Positions 40,988-50,126 are shown, counted from the first letter of the stretch. The stretch: 64,000 bases of DNA from Bacteroidota bacterium (GCA_018267915.1 JAFDXN010000025.1:310001-374000), one strand, 5' to 3'. Notes: generated from the sequence alone by a model not told the origin. Program-made: numbers and translations.

Positions 40988-42958
40988 GTGAAAAGACCAT
41001 TCTACATTATTTTGCTAATAGTGATCAGTTCCACTGCGTTTGCTCAAAACCCTACGTTGGAACAGAAATACTACTATACCGGCAAAATATGGGGGTTTGC
41101 AAAATACTACCATTCCAAGGTTTCCAACTGTCAAGTAAATTGGGATAGTGTATTACTTGCGACTTTACCAGCTATAAGAAATTCCGTTACCAATAATCAA
41201 TTCAATGATGCATTAATGTCTATGCTGACGGCCGCCGGCGCAATGGATTTGGCGTTTAATTACTTCCCAGATACCCTTTCCCCTGAACTAAAACGCAATC
41301 GCGATTTCGGTTGGATCAATTCACCAATCTTGAGATCAGACGTACAGATCTTGCTAGATACCATTAAAAACAATTTCCGACCGCATCCCGTTTGCTGGGT
41401 TAACGCCCCAGTGAACGCTAATTATAATCTTCAAAACTACGCAGGTGGTTATTTACAGTTCCCATATGATTCGATCTGTCTTAATGTTAATACCGTAACT
41501 AACTATCCTGATCAAGACCACAGGCTCCTGATGCTCTTCAAATATTGGAATATCGTACGGTATTTTAACCCATACAACTATGTATTAGACAAATCCTGGG
41601 ATTCGACATTATTTAATCGTGCGGTTCCCATATCTACCACAGCCGATGCATATTCTTTCTTCTTGCTTTATCTAAAAATGGCTACCGATTTGGATGATGC
41701 ACATGTATATGGGCTTACCTACAGTGATTATTACTGGATGCCTGGCTTCTATAGACCTTTAATCAGGCTTAAATACACCGGCGGCCAATATGTTGTTACC
41801 AAATCTCAGGAAGCTGGTATTTATCCCGGGGATGCTATCATTACAATAGACGGTCTGACACCAACTCAATGGGAAGACAGTCTTAGACAGTATTTTTCTT
41901 CCGGCAATCTGTCCGTTTTCCATAGATCGATGTCTGAAAATATACTGCTCCGCGAACAAAACAACTATATCGAGTCAATTGTTGTAGAGGACAGTAATGG
42001 TGTTCAACAACTACATTCCTGTGCTGCCGCAAACCCGGTAACAAATATCAACTTTTTCAATGATCCGCTGTATTATGCAGACTCTCTCAGCACAATCGCC
42101 TGGACAACTATGCCATGTGATATCGGATACGTAAATCTTGCGAACCTACAACCGGCAGATGTGGCGAGCATGTACGACGACTTACAAAGCAAGTCCGCAA
42201 TTATTATTGACCTTCGGTATTCCCAAACCACCATTAATACGATCGGCGACAAACTATATCCTAATAAGACTCTTTTTGGTAAATTCCAACTTCCCAATAC
42301 CAGTTATCCGGGCACCTATTATTGGGACTATCAGTACATAGGAATAAACGGTAACCCTACTCCGTATCAGGGTAGTGTTTTGGTCCTGATGGATGAAAAT
42401 ACGCAAAGCAACCTGGAATACTCATGCATGGTATTGGACCAACTTCCAAACGTTGCTAAAGTGGGAAGCCAAACTGCAGGCGCAGATGGTAATGTCACTT
42501 TTTTTTCACCAACTACAGATCTACATTTCGGGTTTACCACTTTAGGGATTTTCTATCCTAATGGCGACAGCACACAACGCATAGGTATCGTTCCTGACTG
42601 GATAGTGTACAACACAAGGGCAGGAATAGGACATCACCGCGACGAAGTGCTAGAGAAGGCTTTACAAGTAGCCGGATGCAACTTGATCGTGAAGAATGAC
42701 GAGACAGCGTTTGCATACCGCGTATTTCCGGTGCCATCATCTAATAACGTCAATATTGAGTTAAATGGGGTGACGCCGGGGGATGTGGAAATAGTTTTCG
42801 AAGATATCAATGGGAGAAAAGTATTGAGTAAATACGTTCGATTGGAAACAAGCCAGGCAAAAATACAAATAGATATAACGCCGCTAGTTGCAGGTGTCTA
42901 TACCATTAAGATTGTATCAAGCAAACAGACCATGATATCTAAATTCGTTAAAAGTTAA
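40988..42958 (+). CDS. S41 family serine protease with T9SS type A domain
   Basis: The 656-residue secreted protein begins at GTG 40988, which gives an intact signal peptide (FYIILLIVISSTAFAQ); an upstream in-frame ATG at 40925 lies in a repeat. The N-terminal helical region (IWGFAKYYHSKVSN) and the tail-specific-protease core follow, with a PDZ-like segment (GDAIITIDGLTP) and the nucleophile region DENTQSNLEYSCMVLDQ, where Ser lies in the usual TQS position. A type A sorting domain ends the protein (YRVFPVPSSNNVNIEL, AGVYTIKIVS). It should process proteins or peptides outside the cell. Confidence 0.9.
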   Translation: MKRPFYIILLIVISSTAFAQNPTLEQKYYYTGKIWGFAKYYHSKVSNCQVNWDSVLLATLPAIRNSVTNNQFNDALMSMLTAAGAMDLAFNYFPDTLSPELKRNRDFGWINSPILRSDVQILLDTIKNNFRPHPVCWVNAPVNANYNLQNYAGGYLQFPYDSICLNVNTVTNYPDQDHRLLMLFKYWNIVRYFNPYNYVLDKSWDSTLFNRAVPISTTADAYSFFLLYLKMATDLDDAHVYGLTYSDYYWMPGFYRPLIRLKYTGGQYVVTKSQEAGIYPGDAIITIDGLTPTQWEDSLRQYFSSGNLSVFHRSMSENILLREQNNYIESIVVEDSNGVQQLHSCAAANPVTNINFFNDPLYYADSLSTIAWTTMPCDIGYVNLANLQPADVASMYDDLQSKSAIIIDLRYSQTTINTIGDKLYPNKTLFGKFQLPNTSYPGTYYWDYQYIGINGNPTPYQGSVLVLMDENTQSNLEYSCMVLDQLPNVAKVGSQTAGADGNVTFFSPTTDLHFGFTTLGIFYPNGDSTQRIGIVPDWIVYNTRAGIGHHRDEVLEKALQVAGCNLIVKNDETAFAYRVFPVPSSNNVNIELNGVTPGDVEIVFEDINGRKVLSKYVRLETSQAKIQIDITPLVAGVYTIKIVSSKQTMISKFVKS

Positions 42959-43019
42959 ACCTCAGCCTGGTTAATGTTTACTTTGGGAAATAGGACTTAG
43001 CCGAACGTTTTGTTTTTTG

Positions 43020-43100
43020 GTAGGGCTTCAGGGCCGAGGCTGCCGGTCGCAGACCTGCGTGTGCGCATTCCCAGCGCGAGGCATTGAGTCCGCTAAAGGG
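43020..43100. repeat. Interspersed repeat copy 2, partial
   Basis: The core CTGCCGGTCGCAGACCTGCG at about 43039-43058 matches the two other copies, but the flanks differ (GTGCGCATTCC follows). A GAGTCCG-type imperfect inverted repeat around 43085-43110 follows it. Confidence 0.55.
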
Positions 43101-43151
43101 CGAGACTCAATGGGTAAAAAAGGGAATGAGAACGTCCGGGTAAAAAGGAAT

Positions 43152-44177
43152 CTAATATTCAACATATAGTACCATTTTCTCCTTTCCGATGTCGGTTATC
43201 AAATTGATACAGTCGATAACCATTTCGTAGGCGGGGCATAGCTCTTTAGGTTTATGCATCATCATCTCATCTATCTGTGTTTTCAGTTTTTGAGGCATCC
43301 TGTAGCTTTCGCAGATCCAATGCTGATTGGGCGAAGTAGCCGAGGCTATAAAAGTTATTGCGATCACCTTTTTAATAGGGCAGTGCAATTTTACCAAGTC
43401 CAGGAATTGCATAACCCTCTGCGGATCTATTAGTTCCTGACGCAACAGGCTTGTTATATCAAAAATGAAATGAGGATGGTCAAAAACAACTTTCACCGAG
43501 TCGTAGCCCTCTAGTGATTCGCTGTACTTCTTCATTTTTTTCAAATCCTTCAGGGGAACTTGGCCTTCGGCGAAAGCCTGCATAAGTATCGGAAAATAAA
43601 ATTCAAAATGCCCGTAGTCGTGAAGGGCAATATCAGCAGCAAAGAGGGAGCCATCTTCCAGCTTCGGCCAGCCGTTTTTATTGACATAATTGTACAAATA
43701 AGCGAAATGGATAGAATCAGTTTGCTCTATCCTTCGCAAAAGCGTATCCAGGTCGTGTTGCTCGTAAGTTTCCCTTTTTAGCCGTAGCGCCTTGTCTTCA
43801 TCAGCATACTTTCGAAACTTTATCCAGGCTTTGGTGCGAGAAGTATTGGAAATCCTTATAAAAGCTGCTTTGTATTGTTTAGCGGCTATTGCGGTTAAAC
43901 AGCGATGGTTGACGAAAGAGTCCAGCATAGCAGGATCAAAACCCAGGTACATCAGGAAATAAGGACTGATACCCGACAATGCCTTTGAAGCCTGAATGGA
44001 ATCGCCGACCCTTGAAAAACTATCTAGCAGCTCGTAATTTCTAAAAGATAACGCGGGGAGGTTTGTGATAGGAAGATCGGCTTTTTTGATAGACAGATGA
44101 TGTCGGTCCTGAGCATTACTGACCAAGGTGGCTATCAAAGCCACCACAAAAATGCCCATGAAAATCCGCTTCGTCAT
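43152..44177 (-). CDS. Exported protein of unknown function
   Basis: The 341-residue product has a signal peptide (FVVALIATLVSNAQ) and no recognised domain. A compact region with DIALHDYGHFEFYFPILMQAFAEGQV contains His and Asp residues that could bind metal but match no family I know. I chose the ATG at 44177 because a TAnnTTTG element ends five bases upstream (44182-44189). The longer in-frame start at 44315 would translate an interspersed repeat. Confidence 0.65.
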   Translation of the reverse strand: MTKRIFMGIFVVALIATLVSNAQDRHHLSIKKADLPITNLPALSFRNYELLDSFSRVGDSIQASKALSGISPYFLMYLGFDPAMLDSFVNHRCLTAIAAKQYKAAFIRISNTSRTKAWIKFRKYADEDKALRLKRETYEQHDLDTLLRRIEQTDSIHFAYLYNYVNKNGWPKLEDGSLFAADIALHDYGHFEFYFPILMQAFAEGQVPLKDLKKMKKYSESLEGYDSVKVVFDHPHFIFDITSLLRQELIDPQRVMQFLDLVKLHCPIKKVIAITFIASATSPNQHWICESYRMPQKLKTQIDEMMMHKPKELCPAYEMVIDCINLITDIGKEKMVLYVEY

Positions 44178-44181
44178 CACA

Positions 44182-44189
44182 CAAATATA
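44182..44189 (-). promoter_or_regulatory. -7 promoter element TATATTTG (leaderless start)
   Basis: On the minus strand it matches TAnnTTTG, with the ATG of the downstream gene starting only five bases after it. The mRNA would begin almost at the start codon. Confidence 0.6.
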
Positions 44190-44228
44190 GAAGGCAGGGG
44201 GGTAAATCGCTTTAGTCCAGCTACAGTA

Positions 44229-44297
44229 CATGTGCTGCCGGTCGCAGACCTGTGTTTTATCTGGTGTTCCGGATACCCTGCGGAACATCCGGAACAA
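44229..44297. repeat. Interspersed repeat copy 3 (GCTGCCGGTCGCAGACCTG)
   Basis: Matches the copy at 40881-40947 over most of its length. It lies between a signal-peptide gene and an outer-membrane barrel gene. Confidence 0.75.
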
Positions 44298-44319
44298 CGG
44301 GGATATTTTTTTCATAGAC

Positions 44320-44976
44320 TTACCTTTTTAGGAGCACCGTTGGATAAATAGTCAGACCGATATTGATGCGACTGCTCTTTACCTCACCCCAGTACGACCG
44401 CAACAAAGGCACTTCATGCCAGGTTTTGAGGGTGCTGGTGAGGCCATATTCGTAAGATACGTTGAGCATCACTGCACTGAAGCCTGCGGAGATACCTGCA
44501 AACAAGTTCGTGTAGTTTTTATCGACCATTGACTTGTTGGTAAGGCGCAGGCGATAGGCTGCACCTAACTGGGCTCCATAACTGAACCCGGTGCGTTTGA
44601 ATCTCGTATAGGTGAATGCGGGAGCGAGCTTAAGCACAGCAGCAGAGGTGGGGAAAGGAGGAAGCGGTGTGCCTATGCCTATCTGATACGAGCCATTGAA
44701 GCGATACATATCTTCAAAATAATAGTTCAACGTGTGCTTCTCATATGCTCCCTCTAACTGGAAGCCAACAGGTATAACCGGCAGTTTAGCATTAAGCCCC
44801 AAGCCTGCATAAAAGCCTTTTGTGCTTGCGGTAGGAAAGCCCGTCAGGCGATTATATTGTTTATAGTCCTGCCGGACCATGTCGTTGAAATAACCGCCCG
44901 TGACATAGGGGTGCAACTTGAGCTGCGCATTGGCGAATAAGGGGGAAACTAATAATATCAATGCTATCTTCTTCAT
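44320..44976 (-). CDS. Outer-membrane beta-barrel protein
   Basis: A signal peptide (SPLFANAQ) is followed by 200 residues alternating hydrophobic and polar positions, with aromatic girdle residues, typical of an 8- to 10-strand OmpW/OmpA-like barrel (for example GFYAGLGLNAKLPVIPVGFQLEG, FSYGAQLGAAYRLRL and INIGLTIYPTV at the end). No extra domain is present. A role beyond pore or adhesin cannot be told from sequence. Confidence 0.75.
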   Translation of the reverse strand: MKKIALILLVSPLFANAQLKLHPYVTGGYFNDMVRQDYKQYNRLTGFPTASTKGFYAGLGLNAKLPVIPVGFQLEGAYEKHTLNYYFEDMYRFNGSYQIGIGTPLPPFPTSAAVLKLAPAFTYTRFKRTGFSYGAQLGAAYRLRLTNKSMVDKNYTNLFAGISAGFSAVMLNVSYEYGLTSTLKTWHEVPLLRSYWGEVKSSRINIGLTIYPTVLLKR

Positions 44977-44989
44977 CTATATACTTTGT

Positions 44990-45391
44990 TTAATTAAGGT
45001 TCAACTCTATGCCGAGTCTTCTTAATTCTTCTGCTTTTTTCCCAACTGTGTCAGAATTTACAGAATTAATCAACGCTTCATATTTAGCGGAATCGATTTT
45101 CCCATGAGTATACAATTTGCCCAAAGTGTCTACCCCTGCAGCTATAGCATTAAAGTGAACCTTTATGCGATTTTGATATCTAGAGACAATGCTATCGTGA
45201 GAAAGGCCTCTCGCAACATCGTGCAGAGCCCCGTCGTAAAGGTATGCGGCGGAATCAAGGTTTGCTTTTATGGTAATGATGTCTATAGCGATATATTTTT
45301 GAACTTCGTTTTGCCCGCCTACACATGACATAAGAAGTGAGCACAGAAAAATAAGTTGGAGTTTGTTAGCCATGGAAAAGGTGTTCCTCAT
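44990..45391 (-). CDS. Lipoprotein of unknown function
   Basis: The lipobox is LLMSC; the mature approximately 110 residues are helical (IDIITIKANLDSAAYLYDG, LHDVARGLSHDSIVSRY, KKAEELRRLGIEL) and acidic, likely a three- to four-helix bundle. It is separated from the upstream 154-residue lipoprotein by about 90 bases and from the downstream barrel gene by 14. A Met at residue 7 (MANKLQ) is an alternative start. No family is recognised. Confidence 0.6.
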   Translation of the reverse strand: MRNTFSMANKLQLIFLCSLLMSCVGGQNEVQKYIAIDIITIKANLDSAAYLYDGALHDVARGLSHDSIVSRYQNRIKVHFNAIAAGVDTLGKLYTHGKIDSAKYEALINSVNSDTVGKKAEELRRLGIELNLN

Positions 45392-45483
45392 TTTACAATT
45401 TTTAGGTTTGGTATGGGTAAAACCCTCAGTTAGTTATCAACATCGCCATCACTTTTACCATAGTCTCTTACAAGCCCTTCCTA

Positions 45484-45948
45484 TTAGGGGAAAACAATTT
45501 TAAAATCATTTTTATAGAGATAGTCAAGTGTAATGTTGTAATGCTTAATCGCCAATGAGCTGTCTTGTGTTCTTTGTATTACGAGATCGCTGTAACCTTC
45601 TTCAAAAATCTTATTAATGGTATCCGCAGGATAAATCATCAGCATTAGCGTTTTTTGCGGCTGGCTGCTTATATAGTTGTCCCAAGAGCCATTTTTGTCT
45701 ATCATTTTTTTACTTCCTTTCGGGACCAGATAATCAGGGCCCGAAACGGAGTAAGACATATTGGGATGAAGGCTATCCGGATAATTTTCGGAGATACCGA
45801 AGTAAATATCGATGCCTGAGTTATTAACAATTTGCAGGCGAGTATCATACCCTACAACTGACGTTTTGCTATTACATGCTGTGATAAGCATTGATGCTAT
45901 CACCAGGACAAGTGGAATTTTACCTGCAATTCGAAAAGGGGTTTGCAT
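45484..45948 (-). CDS. Lipoprotein with small beta domain
   Basis: From the ATG at 45948 the signal peptide ends in ITAC (lipobox), followed by a 130-residue beta-rich domain (LQIVNNSGIDIYFGISE, LVPKGSKKMIDKNGSWDNYIS). The longer frame upstream adds a segment without a matching signal peptide, so the later start is preferred. The N-N-S-G-I-D-I-Y-F turn resembles small transthyretin-like periplasmic proteins; a function cannot be assigned. Confidence 0.6.
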   Translation of the reverse strand: MQTPFRIAGKIPLVLVIASMLITACNSKTSVVGYDTRLQIVNNSGIDIYFGISENYPDSLHPNMSYSVSGPDYLVPKGSKKMIDKNGSWDNYISSQPQKTLMLMIYPADTINKIFEEGYSDLVIQRTQDSSLAIKHYNITLDYLYKNDFKIVFP

Positions 45949-46112
45949 ATGCCGGCCTTCGTTTAACCTCGAATAAGAAATCATTAAAGAGCATTGCGCC
46001 GATCCGGGTAGCAGTTTGATAAATTTCATAGGAGAAATGTTTTGGGTTGTATAAAACTATGTATTGCATTCTGTCCAAGCAACAAATGCAAGTATTTATT
46101 TTACTAAAGCAC

Positions 46113-46138
46113 AAAAGCTGCCTTTACAGGCAGCTTTT
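46113..46138 (-). terminator. Rho-independent terminator
   Basis: AAAAGCTGCC (46113-46122) pairs perfectly with GGCAGCTTTT (46129-46138); on the minus strand T residues follow. It ends the transcript of the gene at 46160-46582. Confidence 0.8.
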
Positions 46139-46159
46139 AAAATATTATCGCGTTTAGAA

Positions 46160-46582
46160 TTATTTCGTGAACCTCATCACCAGGTTGTACTGGCTGCGGA
46201 TGACCATGATGGAGCTGGTGAGCGAATCGATGGTCCAGGTGCCGCCGCTTACCAGCGTGCCGTAGTTGCCGTTGGCCTTAGTGAAGTTGACCCTTGTGTC
46301 GCCGTTCGAGAGGATGTAGGTAGCATCTTCGGTATTGGTATCTGTGGCGTTGAGGGTGCGGGTAAAATGCACGGTGCCTTGTGTGGGCGAGGTGGCCTTA
46401 GCGCTTAAGAGGCCCGACTGTCCGGCGGTGAGGGCGGCGCCGTTGTATTTGTTCAGTGTCCAATCGTATGATATGGCGTTAACGCCGGTGTAAGGGATGG
46501 GGTGATTTTCCGTATCCTTTTTACGGCAAGAAACCGCAATAATACACAGTGCAACCAGAGCAAGCAGTACGGTATTTTTCAT
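46160..46582 (-). CDS. Lipocalin-like lipoprotein
   Basis: The 140-residue product has a lipobox (IIAVSC) and a compact beta-rich domain starting YDWTLNKYNGAALT, with GTWTIDSLTSSIMVIRSQYNLVMRF at its end. Strand length and the W-x-L-N-K start recall the small lipocalin-like domains (for example DUF5004-type) of Bacteroidota lipoproteins. It is probably an outer-membrane-attached binding protein. No neighbour hints at the ligand. Confidence 0.6.
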   Translation of the reverse strand: MKNTVLLALVALCIIAVSCRKKDTENHPIPYTGVNAISYDWTLNKYNGAALTAGQSGLLSAKATSPTQGTVHFTRTLNATDTNTEDATYILSNGDTRVNFTKANGNYGTLVSGGTWTIDSLTSSIMVIRSQYNLVMRFTK

Positions 46583-46690
46583 TGTCAGATGTTTAAATAA
46601 TTACGGGTCGTGCGCGGGGGCCGCGCAGATTAGTCCTGAAAAATACTAATAAAAGTCAAAAATCAAAAGTCGGAAGGTAAAATATGACCT

Positions 46691-47719
46691 CTATTGACGT
46701 TTTAGATCGGCGATGGCTGCGTCAAAACCTTTAATGTCTTCTTCGCTTGTATCGAAGGCGCAGACGAGGCGGACTTCGTTGGTGGCCTCTACCCATACAT
46801 AGAAGGGGTACTTATCCATGAGGGACGCATTCCACTCGCGGGGTATCTCGGCAAATACTTCGTTGGCCTGGACCGGCTTGGTGACGCGGATACCGGGATA
46901 TTTTGAGATGGTATCGGCGAGGAGGCGGGCCATTTTATTTGCGTGCAGTGCGGTGCTGCGCCAGAGCTCGTCTTTGAACATGGCGGCGAACTGTGCGGAT
47001 ATAAAACGGGTCTTGCTTGCCAACTGCATGACCTGCTTGTGCTTGTAGGCAACGTGTTCTTTCAGCTTGTTGTTGAAAACGATCACTGCCTCGCCGAACA
47101 TCATACCGGCCTTGGTGCCGCCCAGCGAAAGAATATCGATGCCTGCATCGGTAGTGATCTCTTTGATGCTGCAGCCCAGCCCTGCGGCTGCGTTGAAGAG
47201 ACGGGAGCCGTCCATGTGCAGGTAAATGCCGTGCCTGCGACATAGGTTGGATATTTCCTGTAGTTCGGACTGTGTGTAGGCTGTGCCGTATTCGGTGGCC
47301 TGAGTAATGGAGAGCATGCCCGCCTGTGCATAATGGATGTCGCCTTTGCGAATGAGGCGCTGTTCTATCACAGGCACTTCGAGCTTTGCGTTGTCGTTTA
47401 CCGGGAGGGGGAAGAAACGGCAACCAGTAAAGGTTTCGGGGGCGGCGGACTCGTCATTGTAAATATGCGAGATATTGGCACAGAGCACTGAGTTGAAGGA
47501 CTGTGTGCAACTGCTGATGCTGAGCACATTGGCGCCTGTGCCGTTGAAGACGAAGTATATGTCGATATCGGCGCCGAATATGTCGCGGAGAAGGTCTTTT
47601 GTCTTAGCGGTGATCGCGTCGCCGCCATAGGAGCGGGCATGCTCATGGTTGGCTTGCTGCAGGGCCTGCATCACCTGGGGCAGTACGCCGGCGTAGTTGT
47701 CGCTTCCGAAGCTTTTCAT
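46691..47719 (-). CDS. Low-specificity threonine aldolase
   Basis: The enzyme cleaves L-threonine or L-allo-threonine to glycine and acetaldehyde with pyridoxal phosphate. The 342-residue product has the expected FGSDNYAGVLPQVM start, FNGTGANVLSI and CANISHIYNDE, the HMDGSRLFNAA strand whose Asp binds PLP, and the cofactor Lys in SLGGTKAGMM. Length fits. Its first 28 codons or so lie within a 205-bp tandem duplication that left a truncated second copy upstream (47839-47923). Confidence 0.93.
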   Translation of the reverse strand: MKSFGSDNYAGVLPQVMQALQQANHEHARSYGGDAITAKTKDLLRDIFGADIDIYFVFNGTGANVLSISSCTQSFNSVLCANISHIYNDESAAPETFTGCRFFPLPVNDNAKLEVPVIEQRLIRKGDIHYAQAGMLSITQATEYGTAYTQSELQEISNLCRRHGIYLHMDGSRLFNAAAGLGCSIKEITTDAGIDILSLGGTKAGMMFGEAVIVFNNKLKEHVAYKHKQVMQLASKTRFISAQFAAMFKDELWRSTALHANKMARLLADTISKYPGIRVTKPVQANEVFAEIPREWNASLMDKYPFYVWVEATNEVRLVCAFDTSEEDIKGFDAAIADLKRQ

Positions 47720-48043
47720 TGAAAATAAGTTAGCTGACCGCGATACATCATTTAACCGCTAAGACGCTAAGACGCAAAGATATTTACGCCGGGATAATGT
47801 CAGCCGACTTTTTGCCCGTTCTTCACATTATGCCCGGGCGGGCATGCTCATGGTTGGCCTGCTGCAGGGCCTGCATCACCTGGGGCAGTACGCCGGCGTA
47901 GTTGTCGCTTCCGAAGCTTTTCATTGAAAATAAGTTAGCTGACCGCGATACATCATTTAACCGCAAAGACGCTAAGACGCAAAGATATTTACGCCTGGAT
48001 AATGTCAGCCGACTTTTTGACCGTTCTTCACATTATGACCGGG
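47634..48043. repeat. 205-bp tandem duplication linking threonine aldolase 5' end and csaA 3' end
   Basis: Bases 47634-47838 and 47839-48043 are near identical with a period of exactly 205. Each copy contains, in order, the 5' end of the threonine-aldolase gene, a TTAACCGCxAAGACGCTAAGACGC repeat (47752-47779 and 47957-47984), and the 3' end of csaA. The first csaA end (ending about 47838) and the second aldolase start (about 47839-47923) are thus orphan fragments. Confidence 0.9.
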
Positions 48044-48334
48044 CTGGAGGAGCACTACCTGCCCTTCTTCGTCGTAGATGCCGAGCACGAGGCACTCACT
48101 AAAAAAGTTGGCGATCTGTTTGGGCGGGAAATTGACCACGGCTATCACCTGGCGGCCGGGGAGGTCTTCAAGTTTATAGTGATGCGTTATCTGTGCAGAG
48201 GAGCGCCGGATGCCCAGAGGCCCGAAATCGATGGTAAGCTGATAGGCCGGCTTGCGGGCGCCGGGGAAATCCCTAGCTGCTGTGATGGTACCGCAGCGAA
48301 TGTCGATCTTTTCAAAATCTTCCCAGGTGATCAT
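48005..48334 (-). CDS. csaA: tRNA-binding protein CsaA
   Basis: A 109-residue tRNA-binding-domain protein with chaperone-like activity in CsaA homologues. It shows the OB-fold pattern FEKIDIRCGTITAARDFPGARKPAYQLTIDFG and the conserved IRRSSAQITHHY and RQVIAVVNFPPKQI segments. Length and order are typical. Its 3' end lies within the 205-bp duplication, so its end is duplicated, but the frame is intact. Confidence 0.9.
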   Translation of the reverse strand: MITWEDFEKIDIRCGTITAARDFPGARKPAYQLTIDFGPLGIRRSSAQITHHYKLEDLPGRQVIAVVNFPPKQIANFFSECLVLGIYDEEGQVVLLQPGHNVKNGQKVG

Positions 48335-48440
48335 AAAGCCTAAGTTACGGTTTTGCTGAACACAGTGTTTTTTAGGGCGGTGCTTTGTATTATCAAGATT
48401 TTGATTTTATTTTAGCGTCTCTTATTCAAACAGGGTATTT

Positions 48441-49178
48441 ATGAAAAAATTCTCCGTACTTCTTTTATTAGCAGCGATTTCATTGTTCGGATGCCGCAGC
48501 CGCAGTAGCAGCTACGGTCCGGTGACATACAAAGTAACAGGCCTTGGCGCCGTGACCGTTACACCTACGCAAAGCGGCGAGGTTATGGTGAACTTTGCGA
48601 AAATAACCACTATAGCTACCAGCGAGACCATTACTTTGTCGCTTTCGGGCCTGCCTGCCGGTGTTACTGCTTCCATCAATCCCAAAACGGGAACAGTGCC
48701 TTTCAGTTCCTCAATAGTGCTGACTGACAGCGGCGCAACGGCTGTGGCAGGTACGTATACCGTAAACCTGCTGGTACACAGCAACACCTCGGGTGATAAA
48801 TCGTATTCCTTCACGCTGACCATCAGTGGAGGTGGCAATCATAACAATTGCGAACTGGCAGGCGTTTATGCCAACAGCACTGCAGCCTGTGCAGTAAACG
48901 GCAGTTATGACTATGTGGAAACTGTGATGAACGATTCAATGACCGCCAATAAGATCATCTTCAAGAACTTCGCCAGCTATGGTTACCCTGTGTATGGCAT
49001 GGTGAACTGTGCCACCAATACCATCACGATACCCACCCAATCGCTGCCTAACTTCCTAACAGTGTCGGGAAGCGGCACTTTCAGCAGCAATGATTCGGTA
49101 AAAGCGGTATCGGTGAGCTATACTACAATGACGCAAGACAGCATCATGACCAGCTGCCAGTTTTCACTCATACAGTAA
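48441..49178 (+). CDS. Lipoprotein with one VTP-type beta domain, related series 1
   Basis: The 245-residue product has a lipobox (SLFGC). One beta-sandwich repeat follows (VTVTPTQSGEVMVNFAKITT, LSGLPAGVTASINPKTG, GTYTVNLLVHSNTSGDKSYSFTLTI). The C-terminal domain (CELAGVYANSTAAC, ITIPTQ, GSGTFSSNDSVKAVSVSYTTMTQD) resembles that of the next two genes and the EGF lipoprotein at 15853. The function is unknown; surface recognition is plausible. Confidence 0.7.
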   Translation: MKKFSVLLLLAAISLFGCRSRSSSYGPVTYKVTGLGAVTVTPTQSGEVMVNFAKITTIATSETITLSLSGLPAGVTASINPKTGTVPFSSSIVLTDSGATAVAGTYTVNLLVHSNTSGDKSYSFTLTISGGGNHNNCELAGVYANSTAACAVNGSYDYVETVMNDSMTANKIIFKNFASYGYPVYGMVNCATNTITIPTQSLPNFLTVSGSGTFSSNDSVKAVSVSYTTMTQDSIMTSCQFSLIQ

Positions 49179-49198
49179 TAAGATCTCTTTCTTAATAG

Positions 49199-49226
49199 AA
49201 AAAGGGTGGCGATGCCGCCCTTTTTT
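49199..49226 (+). terminator. Rho-independent terminator
   Basis: AAAGGGTGGC (from 49201) pairs with GCCGCCCTTT, followed by a T-tract. It separates the first two lipoprotein genes of the series. Confidence 0.8.
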
Positions 49227-49331
49227 ATTGCTGCCACCTAGAAATAAGGGAATTTATTTTTATCTTAACGCCCTGTTTAATACAGGTTTCTTAAATAATT
49301 TTTTACATTCGTAGCAAATAAAGCATACCAA

Positions 49332-50126
49332 ATGAAAAAAGGGATACTTTTTATTTTGTTCCTAGGCTTACTGGCCGGCAGTGCCTGCCGCAAGAGGAAT
49401 TCGACGGCAGTGCTGCCTAACAACGACACCACACAGAACGGCAACAACGGTAATAACGGCAACAATAACGACCCGAATGCATTCTCCTACCGCATCAATG
49501 GCATACGCAATGTGCTGCTACAGCGGGGTGGGGATGATGTGGTAAGCCTTCAGCTTACCCGCCTGACAGGTTACCCGGAACTGGTGTACCTTATGGTAAG
49601 GGGCCTGCCTAATGGCGTTAGCGCCAGCTTTTCGCAGAACCAGGGCGTGCCTTCAGCCAATTCATCATTCTATACTAACATCAGCTTCCATGCGCTGACC
49701 ACTGCCGATACCGGCACCTATGTGGTGCAACTGCTTACCAAGAGCGCCAGCACCGATACCATGCGCAATACCTTTACCGTAAGGGTGACTGCCGATGGTG
49801 AGTGCAGCGTAAGCGTGCAGGGTAACTACCACGACAGCACTGCCTGCAATAATACCACGCTTTACCAGACAACCTCGACAGTGGCGCTGAACAATATATC
49901 GCTGCACAGGGTAGACGTTTACAACTTTGCCGGTATGGGGTATAAGGCCCTGGCAGAGCTTGACTGCACTGCAGGCACGGTAAATGTTCCTTCGCAAACG
50001 CTACCTAACGGGATAACAGTGAGCGGTACGGGTACCTTCAGCTCTACGCAGATGATCATCAACTATACACAAACCACTGCTGCCAACGTGACATCGAACT
50101 GTACGGTGGTGATGAATAAATATTAA
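49332..50126 (+). CDS. Lipoprotein with one VTP-type beta domain, related series 2
   Basis: The 264-residue product has a lipobox (LAGSAC) followed by an Asn/Gly-rich linker (NGNNGNNGN-like, about residues 36-46). One beta domain (FSYRINGIRNVLLQRGGDDVV, VRGLPNGVSASFSQNQGVPS, TGTYVVQLLTKSAS) precedes a C-terminal domain (CSVSVQGNYHDSTAC, VNVPSQTLPNGITVSGTGTF) matching the other two. The linker is a low-complexity tract that could vary in length. Confidence 0.7.
   Translation: MKKGILFILFLGLLAGSACRKRNSTAVLPNNDTTQNGNNGNNGNNNDPNAFSYRINGIRNVLLQRGGDDVVSLQLTRLTGYPELVYLMVRGLPNGVSASFSQNQGVPSANSSFYTNISFHALTTADTGTYVVQLLTKSASTDTMRNTFTVRVTADGECSVSVQGNYHDSTACNNTTLYQTTSTVALNNISLHRVDVYNFAGMGYKALAELDCTAGTVNVPSQTLPNGITVSGTGTFSSTQMIINYTQTTAANVTSNCTVVMNKY

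Noticed and set aside
44178..44315. Extended N-terminus for the 341-residue exported protein
   Set aside because: The extra region translates an interspersed repeat and lies upstream of the TAnnTTTG promoter element, so it is unlikely to be made.
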